This document shows positions 1 to 8,902 of a stretch of 64,000 bases of DNA, in pieces; position 1 is the first letter of the stretch, and every line of letters starts with the position of its first letter. The stretch is from Luidia sarsii (lineage: Eukaryota; Echinodermata; Asteroidea; Paxillosida; Luidiidae), in the NCBI GenBank assembly GCA_949987565.1, contig OX465121.1, positions 5,625,590 to 5,689,589 of the forward strand, read 5' to 3'. The notes beneath the pieces were generated by a model that worked only from the letters and a program-made list of their open reading frames with translations, did not search any database and was not told the origin of the DNA. The position numbers were made by a program, and so were the translations under genes.

Positions 1-1129
1 TGAAACTTGGTCTGCTAACAGGGCTCGAGAAAACCTATCGATCAGTTGTAATAAATCTGAAATCGAGCAAAGCATCATAAATATATGATCAAGCAAATAG
101 AACTAACCTCTGTTAGCTAGGCAGCTTGTCTGTGCAGAGACCAGTACACAACAGTCAGTCGGCAGAGTGTACCTGGTAAGAAAAATACACTTTGCAAGTT
201 AATATCTCCTTCATCATAATCTTGGCGAAGCTGAAATTTGGTCTGCTAACAGGCCTTGAGAATACCTATCGATCAGTATTAATAAATCTGAAATCGAGCA
301 AAGCATCATGAATATGTGATCAAGCAAAGAGAACTAACCTCTGTCAGCTAGGCAGCTTGTGTGGGCACAGACCAGTACACAACAGTCAGTCGGCAGAGTG
401 TACCTGGTAAGAAAAATACACTTTGCAAGTTAATATCTCCTTCATTATAATCTTGACGAAACTGAAACTTGGTCTGCTAACAGGGCTCGAGAAAACCTAT
501 CGATCAGTTGTAATAAATCTGAAATCGAGCAAAGCATCATAAATATATGATCAAGCAAATAGAACTAACCTCTGATAGCTAGGCAGCTTGTCTGTGCAGA
601 GACCAGTACACAACAGTCAGTCGGCAGAGTGTACCTGGTAAGAAAAATACACTTTGCAAGTTAATATCTCCTTCATCATAATCTTGGCGAAGCTGAAATT
701 TAGTCTGCTAACAGGCCTTGAGAATACCTATCGATCAGTATTAATAAATCTGAAATCGAGCAAAGCATCATGAATATGTGATCAAGCAAAGACAACTAAC
801 CTCTGTCAGCTAGGCAGCTTGTGTGGGCACAGACCAGTACACAACAGTCAGTCGGCAGAGTGTACCTGGTAAGAAAAAAACACTTTGCAAGTTAATATCT
901 CCTTCATTATATTCTTGACGAAGCTGAAAGTTGGTCTGCTAACAGGCCTTGAGAAAACCTATCGATCAGTATTAATAAATCTGAAATCGAGCAAAGCATC
1001 ATGAATATATGATCAAGCAAAGAGAACTAACCTCTGTCAGCTAGGCAGCTTGTATATGCACAGACCAGTACACAACAGTCAGTCGGCAGAGTTTACCTGG
1101 AAAGAAAAATATACTTTGCAAGTTCATAT

Positions 1130-1146
1130 CTCCTTTATATAATCTT
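1130..1146. other. One-base deletion in a monomer
   Basis: The element reads ctcctttatataatc where related monomers have ctcctttattataatc. It shifts the landmark phase by one base (offsets to the copy at 9,365 and 18,605 are 8,315 and 17,555 before it, 8,316 and 17,556 after). It also breaks the forward open frame, so this monomer gives no 61-residue forward reading frame. Confidence 0.85.
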
Positions 1147-2665
1147 GACGAAGCTGAAAGTTGGTCTGCTAACAGGCCTTGAGAAAACCTATCGATCAGA
1201 ATTAATAAATCTGAAATCGAGCAAAGCATCATGAATATATGATCAAGCAAAGAGAACTAACCTCTGTCAGCTAGGCAGCTTGTATATGCACAGACCAGTA
1301 CACAACAGTCAGTCGGCAGAGTGTACCTGGTGAGAAAAATACACTTTGCAAGTTAATATCTCCTTCATTATAATCTTGACGAAACTGAAACTTGGTCTGC
1401 TAACAGGGCTCGAGAAAACCTATCGATCAGTTGTAATAAATCTGAAATCGAGCAAAGCATCATGAATATATGATCAAGCAAAGAGAACTAACCTCTGTCA
1501 GCTAGGCAGCTTGTATATGCACAGACCAGTACACAACAGTCAGTCGGCAGAGTGTACCTGGTGAGAAAAATACACTTTGCAAGTTAATATCTCCTTCATT
1601 ATAATCTTGACGAAACTGAAATTTGGTCTGCTAACAGGCCTTGAGAAAACCTATCGATCAGTATCAATAAATCTGAAATCGAGCAAAGCATCATGAATAT
1701 GTGATCAAGAAAAGAGAACTAACCTCTGTCAGCTAGGCAGCTTGTGTGGGCACAGACCAGTACACAACAGTCAGTCGGCAGAGTGTACCTGGTAAGAAAA
1801 ATACACTTTGCAAGTTAATATCTCCTTCATTATAATCTTGACGAAGCTGAAAGTTAGTCTGCTAACAGGCCTTGAGAAAACCTATAGATCAGTTTTAATG
1901 AATCTGAAATCGAGCAAAGCATCATGAATATATGATCAAGCAAAAAGAACTAACCTCTGTCAGCTAGGCAGCTTGTATGCACACAGACCAGTACACAACA
2001 GTCAGTCGGCAGAGTTTACCTGGAAAGAAAAATAAACATTGCAAGTTCTTATCTCCTTCATTATATTCTTGACGAAGCTGAAATTTGGTCTGCTAACAGG
2101 CCTTGAGAAAACCTATCGATCAGTTGTAATAAATCTGAAATCGAGCAAAGCATCATAAATATATGATCAAGCAAATAGAACTAACCTCTGATAGCAAGGC
2201 AGCTTGTCTGTGCAGAGACCAGTACACAACAGTCAGTCGGCAGAGTGTACCTGGTAAGAAAAATACACTTTGCAAGATAATATCTCCTTCATCATAATCT
2301 TGGCGAAGCTGAAATTTAGTCTGCTAACAGGCCTTGAGAATACCTATCGATCAGTATTAATAAATCTGACATCGAGCAAAGCATCATGAATATGTGATCA
2401 AGCAAAGACAACTAACCTCTGTCAGCTAGGCAGCTTGTGTGGGCACAGACCAGTACACAACAGTCAGTCGGCAGAGTGTACCTGGTAAGAAAAATACACT
2501 TTGCAAGTTAATATCTCCTTCATTATAATCTTGACGAAGCTGAAAGTTGGTCTGCTAACAGGCCTTGAGAAAACCTATCGATCAGTATTAATAAATCTGA
2601 AATCGAGCAAAGCATCATGAATATATGATCAAGCAAAGAGAACTAACCTCTGTCAGCTAGGCAGC

Positions 2666-2896
2666 TTGTATATGCACAGACCAGTACACAACAGTCAGTC
2701 GGCAGAGTTTACCTGGAAAGAAAAATATACTTTGCAAGTTCATATCTCCTTTATTATAATCTTGACGAAGCTGAAAGTTGGTCTGCTAACAGGCCTTGAG
2801 AAAACCTATCGATCAGAATTAATAAATCTGAAATCGAGCAAAGCATCATGAATATATGATCAAGCAAAGAGAACTAACCTCTGTCAGCTAGGCAGC
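2666..2896. repeat. Reference monomer, class A1
   Basis: This single 231-bp monomer serves as a coordinate key. Near-constant blocks across the array are 2,681-2,702 (containing gtacacaacagtcagtcgg), 2,782-2,793 (tctgctaacagg) and about 2,824-2,848 (containing gaaatcgagcaaagcatcat). Variable blocks that define haplotypes are 2,669-2,680, 2,708-2,727, 2,738-2,766, 2,771-2,781, 2,794-2,802, 2,808-2,822, 2,849-2,857, 2,866-2,870 and 2,881-2,886. G+C is 88/231 by hand count. There are four CpGs, about half the number expected from base composition. Class A1 has tatatgc, tttacctgg, catatctcct and cagaattaat alleles. It recurs at 3,590, 5,900, 9,365, 11,675, 14,678, 18,605, 20,222, 23,225, 25,536, 26,922, 29,001, 42,387 and 63,261. 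Confidence 0.95.
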
Positions 2897-5126
2897 TTGT
2901 ATATGCACAGACCAGTACACAACAGTCAGTCGGCAGAGTGTACCTGGTGAGAAAAATACACTTTGCAAGTTAATATCTCCTTCATTATAATCTTGACGAA
3001 ACTGAAACTTGGTCTGCTAACAGGGCTCGAGAAAACCTATCGATCAGTTGTAATAAATCTGAAATCGAGCAAAGCATCATGAATATATGATCAAGCAAAG
3101 AGAACTAACCTCTGTCAGCTAGGCAGCTTGTATATGCACAGACCAGTACACAACAGTCAGTCGGCAGAGTGTACCTGGTGAGAAAAATACACTTTGCAAG
3201 TTAATATCTCCTTCATTATAATCTTGACGAAGCTGAAATTTGGTCTGCTAACAGGCCTTGAGAAAACCTATCGATCAGTATCAATAAATCTGAAATCGAG
3301 CAAAGCATCATGAATATATGATCAAGCAAAGAGAACTAACCTCTGTCAGCTAGGCAGCTTGTATATGCACAGACCAGTACACAACAGTCAGTCGGCAGAG
3401 TTTACCTGGAAAGAAAAATAAACATTGCAAGTTCTTATCTCCTTCATTATATTCTTGACGAAGCTGAAATTTGGTCTGCTAACAGGCCTTGAGAAAACCT
3501 ATCGATCAGTATTAATAAATCTGAAATCGAGCAAAGCATCATGAATATATGATCAAGCAAAGAGAACTAACCTCTGTCAGCTAGGCAGCTTGTATATGCA
3601 CAGACCAGTACACAACAGTCAGTCGGCAGAGTTTACCTGGAAAGAAAAATATACTTTGCAAGTTCATATCTCCTTTATTATAATCTTGACGAAGCTGAAA
3701 GTTGGTCTGCTAACAGGCCTTGAGAAAACCTATCGATCAGAATTAATAAATCTGAAATCGAGCAAAGCATCATGAATATATGATCAAGCAAAGAGAACTA
3801 ACCTCTGTCAGCTAGGCAGCTTGTATATGCACAGACCAGTACACAACAGTCAGTCGGCAGAGTGTACCTGGTGAGAAAAATACACTTTGCAAGTTAATAT
3901 CTCCTTCATTATAATCTTGACGAAACTGAAATTTGGTCTGCTAACAGGCCATGAGAAAACCTATCGATCAGTATCAATAAATCTGAAATCGAGCAAAGCA
4001 TCATGAATATATGATCAAGCAAAGAGAACTAACCTCTCTCAGCTAGGCAGCTTGTATGTGCACAGACCAGTACACAACAGTCAGTCGGGAGAGTTTACCT
4101 GGAAAGAAAAATATACTTTGCAAGTTCATATCTCCTTCATTATAATCTTGACGAAGCTGAAAGTTAGTCTGCTAACAGGCCTTGAGAAAACCTATAGATG
4201 AGTATTAATAAATCTGAAATCGAGCAAAGCATCATGAATATATGATCAAGCAAAAAGAACTAACCTCTGTCAGCTAGGCAGCTTGTATGCACACAGACCA
4301 GTACACAACAGTCAGTCGGCAGAGTTTACCTGGAAAGAACAATAAACATTGCAAGTTCTTATCTCCTTCATTATATTCTTGACGAAGCTGAAATTTGGTC
4401 TGCTAACAGGCCTTGAGAAAACCTATCGATCAGTATTAATAAATCTGAAATCGAGCAAAGCATCATGAATATATGATCAAGCAAAGAGAACTAACCTCTG
4501 TCAGCTAGGCAGCTTGTATATGCACAGACCAGTACACAACAGTCAGTCGGCAGAGTGTACCTGGTGAGAAAAATACACTTTGCAAGTTAATATCTCCTTC
4601 ATTATAATCTTGACGAAACTGAAATTTGGTCTGCTAACAGGCCTTGAGAAAACCTATTGATCAGTATCAATAAATCTGAAATCGAGCAAAGCATCATGAA
4701 TATATGATCAAGCAAAGAGAACTAACCTCTCTCAGCTAGGCAGCTTGTATGTGCACAGACCAGTACACAACAGTCAGTCGGGAGAGTTTACCTGGAAAGA
4801 AAAATATACTTTGCAAGTTCATATCTCCTTCATTATAATCTTGACGAAGCTGAAAGTTAGTCTGCTAACAGGCCTTGAGAAAACCTATAGATCAGTATTA
4901 ATAAATCTGAAATCGAGCAAAGCATCATGAATATATGATCAAGCAAAGAGAACTAACCTCTCTCAGCTAGGCAGCTTGTATGTGCACAGACCAGTACACA
5001 ACAGTCAGTCGGGAGAGTTTACCTGGAAAGAAAAATATACTTTGCAAGTTCATATCTCCTTCATTATAATCTTGACGAAGCTGAAAGTTAGTCTGCTAAC
5101 AGGCCTTGAGAAAACCTATAGATCAG
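2817..5126. repeat. 10-monomer tandem duplication, copy 1
   Basis: This 2,310-bp block (10 x 231) is repeated directly downstream. Rare markers recur at exactly +2,310: ggccatgag at about 3,948 and 6,258, tagatgag at about 4,195 and 6,505, and aagaacaataaac at about 4,335 and 6,645. The left edge is set by cagaattaat at 2,814, where the downstream copy has cagtattaat. Confidence 0.88.
4745..4975. repeat. Monomer class A6 (cgggagag, agatcag)
   Basis: This example carries ctctctcagc upstream, tatgtgcacagacc, gtcgggagag, aaagttagtctg and cctatagatcag. It is often doubled, with identical neighbours at 4,745/4,976, 7,055/7,286, 16,295/16,526, 38,922/39,153 and 40,539/40,770. The doubled arrangement copies with the block that contains it. 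Confidence 0.88.
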
Positions 5127-7436
5127 TATTAATAAATCTGAAATCGAGCAAAGCATCATGAATATATGATCAAGCAAAGAGAACTAACCTCTGTCAGCTA
5201 GGCAGCTTGTATATGCACAGACCAGTACACAACAGTCAGTCGGCAGAGTGTACCTGGTGAGAAAAATACACTTTGCAAGTTAATATCTCCTTCATTATAA
5301 TCTTGACGAAACTGAAACTTGGTCTGCTAACAGGGCTCGAGAAAACCTATCGATCAGTTGTAATAAATCTGAAATCGAGCAAAGCATCATGAATATATGA
5401 TCAAGCAAAGAGAACTAACCTCTGTCAGCTAGGCAGCTTGTATATGCACAGACCAGTACACAACAGTCAGTCGGCAGAGTGTACCTGGTGAGAAAAATAC
5501 ACTTTGCAAGTTAATATCTCCTTCATTATAATCTTGACGAAGCTGAAATTTGGTCTGCTAACAGGCCTTGAGAAAACCTATCGATCAGTATCAATAAATC
5601 TGAAATCGAGCAAAGCATCATGAATATATGATCAAGCAAAGAGAACTAACCTCTGTCAGCTAGGCAGCTTGTATATGCACAGACCAGTACACAACAGTCA
5701 GTCGGCAGAGTTTACCTGGAAAGAAAAATAAACATTGCAAGTTCTTATCTCCTTCATTATATTCTTGACGAAGCTGAAATTTGGTCTGCTAACAGGCCTT
5801 GAGAAAACCTATCGATCAGTATTAATAAATCTGAAATCGAGCAAAGCATCATGAATATATGATCAAGCAAAGAGAACTAACCTCTGTCAGCTAGGCAGCT
5901 TGTATATGCACAGACCAGTACACAACAGTCAGTCGGCAGAGTTTACCTGGAAAGAAAAATATACTTTGCAAGTTCATATCTCCTTTATTATAATCTTGAC
6001 GAAGCTGAAAGTTGGTCTGCTAACAGGCCTTGAGAAAACCTATCGATCAGAATTAATAAATCTGAAATCGAGCAAAGCATCATGAATATATGATCAAGCA
6101 AAGAGAACTAACCTCTGTCAGCTAGGCAGCTTGTATATGCACAGACCAGTACACAACAGTCAGTCGGCAGAGTGTACCTGGTGAGAAAAATACACTTTGC
6201 AAGTTAATATCTCCTTCATTATAATCTTGACGAAACTGAAATTTGGTCTGCTAACAGGCCATGAGAAAACCTATCGATCAGTATCAATAAATCTGAAATC
6301 GAGCAAAGCATCATGAATATATGATCAAGCAAAGAGAACTAACCTCTCTCAGCTAGGCAGCTTGTATGTGCACAGACCAGTACACAACAGTCAGTCGGGA
6401 GAGTTTACCTGGAAAGAAAAATATACTTTGCAAGTTCATATCTCCTTCATTATAATCTTGACGAAGCTGAAAGTTAGTCTGCTAACAGGCCTTGAGAAAA
6501 CCTATAGATGAGTATTAATAAATCTGAAATCGAGCAAAGCATCATGAATATATGATCAAGCAAAAAGAACTAACCTCTGTCAGCTAGGCAGCTTGTATGC
6601 ACACAGACCAGTACACAACAGTCAGTCGGCAGAGTTTACCTGGAAAGAACAATAAACATTGCAAGTTCTTATCTCCTTCATTATATTCTTGACGAAGCTG
6701 AAATTTGGTCTGCTAACAGGCCTTGAGAAAACCTATCGATCAGTATTAATAAATCTGAAATCGAGCAAAGCATCATGAATATATGATCAAGCAAAGAGAA
6801 CTAACCTCTGTCAGCTAGGCAGCTTGTATATGCACAGACCAGTACACAACAGTCAGTCGGCAGAGTGTACCTGGTGAGAAAAATACACTTTGCAAGTTAA
6901 TATCTCCTTCATTATAATCTTGACGAAACTGAAATTTGGTCTGCTAACAGGCCTTGAGAAAACCTATTGATCAGTATCAATAAATCTAAAATCGAGCAAA
7001 GCATCATGAATATATGATCAAGCAAAGAGAACTAACCTCTCTCAGCTAGGCAGCTTGTATGTGCACAGACCAGTACACAACAGTCAGTCGGGAGAGTTTA
7101 CCTGGAAAGAAAAATATACTTTGCAAGTTCATATCTCCTTCATTATAATCTTGACGAAGCTGAAAGTTAGTCTGCTAACAGGCCTTGAGAAAACCTATAG
7201 ATCAGTATTAATAAATCTGAAATCGAGCAAAGCATCATGAATATATGATCAAGCAAAGAGAACTAACCTCTCTCAGCTAGGCAGCTTGTATGTGCACAGA
7301 CCAGTACACAACAGTCAGTCGGGAGAGTTTACCTGGAAAGAAAAATATACTTTGCAAGTTCATATCTCCTTCATTATAATCTTGACGAAGCTGAAAGTTA
7401 GTCTGCTAACAGGCCTTGAGAAAACCTATAGATCAG
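5127..7436. repeat. 10-monomer tandem duplication, copy 2
   Basis: This is the second copy of the 2,310-bp block. It carries few private changes, such as atctaaaatc near 6,986 (atctgaaatc in copy 1) and atctagc near 7,454, just past the nominal edge. Resemblance continues to about 7,620, where gaaatttgg replaces gaaacttgg, so the true edge is uncertain. The low divergence points to a recent event relative to divergence among adjacent monomers. Confidence 0.86.
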
Positions 7437-7978
7437 TATTAATAAATCTGAAATCTAGCAAAGCATCATGAATATATGATCAAGCAAAGAGAACTAACCT
7501 CTGTCAGCTAGGCAGCTTGTATATGCACAGACCAGTACACAACAGTCAGTCGGCAGAGTGTACCTGGTGAGAAAAATACACTTTGCAAGTTAATATCTCC
7601 TTCATTATAATCTTGACGAAACTGAAATTTGGTCTGCTAACAGGCCTTGAGAAAACCTATCGATCAGTATCAATAAATCTGAAATCGAGCAAAGCATCAT
7701 GAATATATGATCAAGCAAAGAGAACTAACCTCTCTCAGCTAGGCAGCTTGTATGTGCACAGACCAGTACACAACAGTCAGTCGGGAGAGTTTACCTGGAA
7801 AGAAAAATATACTTTGCAAGTTCATATCTCCTTCATTATAATCTTGACGAAGCTGAAAGTTGGTCTGCTAACAGGCCTTGAGAAAACCTATAGATCAGTA
7901 TTAATAAATCTGAAATCGAGCAAAGCATCATGAATATATGATCAAGCAAAAAGAACTAACCTCTGTCAGCTAGGCAGC

Positions 7979-8209
7979 TTGTATGCACACAGACCAGTAC
8001 ACAACAGTCAGTCGGCAGAGTTTACCTGGAAAGAAAAATAAACATTGCAAGTTCTTATCTCCTTCATTATATTCTTGACGAAGCTGAAATTTGGTCTGCT
8101 AACAGGCCTTGAGAAAACCTATTGATCAGTATTAATAAATCTGAAATCGAGCAAAGCATCATGAATATATGATCAAGCAAAGAGAACTAACCTCTGTCAG
8201 CTAGGCAGC
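7979..8209. repeat. Monomer class A5 (atgcacac, aaacattgc)
   Basis: This example carries tatgcacacagacc, tttacctggaaag, aaataaacattgc, agttcttatctcc and ttatattcttgacg. It usually precedes class A2. It recurs around 12,599, 15,833, 17,219, 24,150, 26,460, 32,918, 36,152, 38,229 and 39,846. It is readily told apart by the aaacattgc element in place of actttgc. Confidence 0.88.
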
Positions 8210-8440
8210 TTGTATGTGCACAGTCCAGTACACAACAGTCAGTCGGCAGAGTTTACCTGGAAAGAAAAAAAAACTTTGCAAGTTCACATCTCCTTCATTA
8301 TAATCTTGACGAAGCTGAAACTTGGTCTGCTAACAGGGCTCGAGAAAACCTATCGATCAGTTGTAATAAATCTGAAATCGAGCAAAGCATCATAAATATA
8401 TGATCAAGCAAATAGAACTAACCTCTGTTAGCTAGGCAGC
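8210..8440. repeat. Monomer class A2 (poly-A, XhoI-type)
   Basis: This is an example of a haplotype marked by cacagtcc instead of cacagacc, an uninterrupted A run after aaag, ttcacatctcc, gaaacttgg, an XhoI site in agggctcgag instead of the usual aggccttgag, cagttgtaat, and cataaatatatg. The alleles are strongly linked and travel together at 10,058, 13,523, 16,064, 17,450, 22,070, 24,381, 28,077, 30,156, 31,542, 33,149 and 36,383. It is normally followed by class A3 and preceded by class A5, so it serves as a phase marker for the higher-order order. Confidence 0.9.
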
Positions 8441-8671
8441 TTGTCTGTGCAGAGACCAGTACACAACAGTCAGTCGGCAGAGTGTACCTGGTAAGAAAAA
8501 TACACTTTGCAAGTTAATATCTCCTTCATCATAATCTTGGCGAAGCTGAAATTTGGTCTGCTAACAGGCCTTGAGAATACCTATCGATCAGTATTAATAA
8601 ATCTGAAATCGAGCAAAGCATCATGAATATGTGATCAAGCAAAGAGAACTAACCTCTGTCAGCTAGGCAGC
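8441..8671. repeat. Monomer class A3 (ctgtgcagag, catcataatc)
   Basis: This example carries ctgtgcagagacc, gtgtacctggtaag, cttcatcataatcttggcg and ttgagaatacc. The combination is found immediately downstream of most class A2 monomers, for example after 17,450, 22,070, 24,381, 28,077 and 30,156. The tggtaag allele puts a TAA in the frame that is open in class A1. This class therefore gives no apparent 61-residue reading frame, which is one reason those frames are not read as genes. Confidence 0.88.
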
Positions 8672-8902
8672 TTGTGTGGGCACAGACCAGTACACAACAG
8701 TCAGTCGGCAGAGTGTACCTGGTAAGAAAAATACACTTTGCAAGTTAATATCTCCTTCATTATAATCTTGACGAAACTGAAACTTGGTCTGCTAACAGGG
8801 CTCGAGAAAACCTATCGATCAGTTGTAATAAATCTGAAATCGAGCAAAGCATCATAAATATATGATCAAGCAAATAGAACTAACCTCTGATAGCTAGGCA
8901 GC
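8672..8902. repeat. Monomer class A4 (gtgggcacag, XhoI-type)
   Basis: This example carries gtgggcacagacc, gtgtacctggtaag, ttcattataatc, gaaactgaaacttgg, agggctcgag, cagttgtaat, and cataaatatatg. It follows class A3 in several blocks. Other monomers share the gtgggcacag allele but have aggccttgag, showing that the left and right halves of the monomer have been recombined. Confidence 0.85.

Larger units (their letters stand above)
1..3228. repeat. Partial copy of the long A-domain block
   Basis: This stretch matches 17,556-20,784 at an offset of 17,555 before, and 17,556 (76 x 231) after, a one-base deletion near 1,138. Shared rare markers include gatagcaaggc near 2,190 and 19,746, aagaaaagag near 1,709 and 19,265, and cattatattcttgacg near 905. 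The same region up to about 1,430 also matches 8,316-9,745. Agreement is lost near 3,229, where gaagctg replaces gaaactg. The window therefore opens inside an older or trailing copy of the block described at 7,015-24,575. Confidence 0.82.

Noticed and set aside
1041..1250. Reverse-strand frame of 69 residues (also at 15,594-15,803 and 61,962-62,177)
   Set aside because: It appears only where small indels or substitutions remove a reverse-strand stop (for example the one-base deletion near 1,138 and the change near 15,715). It is antisense to the same monomer and has no family signature.
2646..2705. CENP-B-box-like motif
   Set aside because: No match to the known box core (ttcg, then a and cggg at the required spacing). 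The gtcgg and tcgag elements do not fit that pattern, so no centromere-protein site can be claimed.
2837..2862. Short dyad atcat...atgat and BclI palindrome in each monomer
   Set aside because: Five-base arms in AT-rich sequence are expected by chance and are disrupted in many monomers, so no structural role is supported.
3180..3245. Hammerhead ribozyme core, suggested by ctggtgag upstream of gacgaaac
   Set aside because: Several animal satellites encode hammerheads, so I checked. The first element has G where the core needs A (ctgatga), the bases next to it do not pair with those before cgaaac to form stem II, and most monomers have tggtaag or tggaaag.
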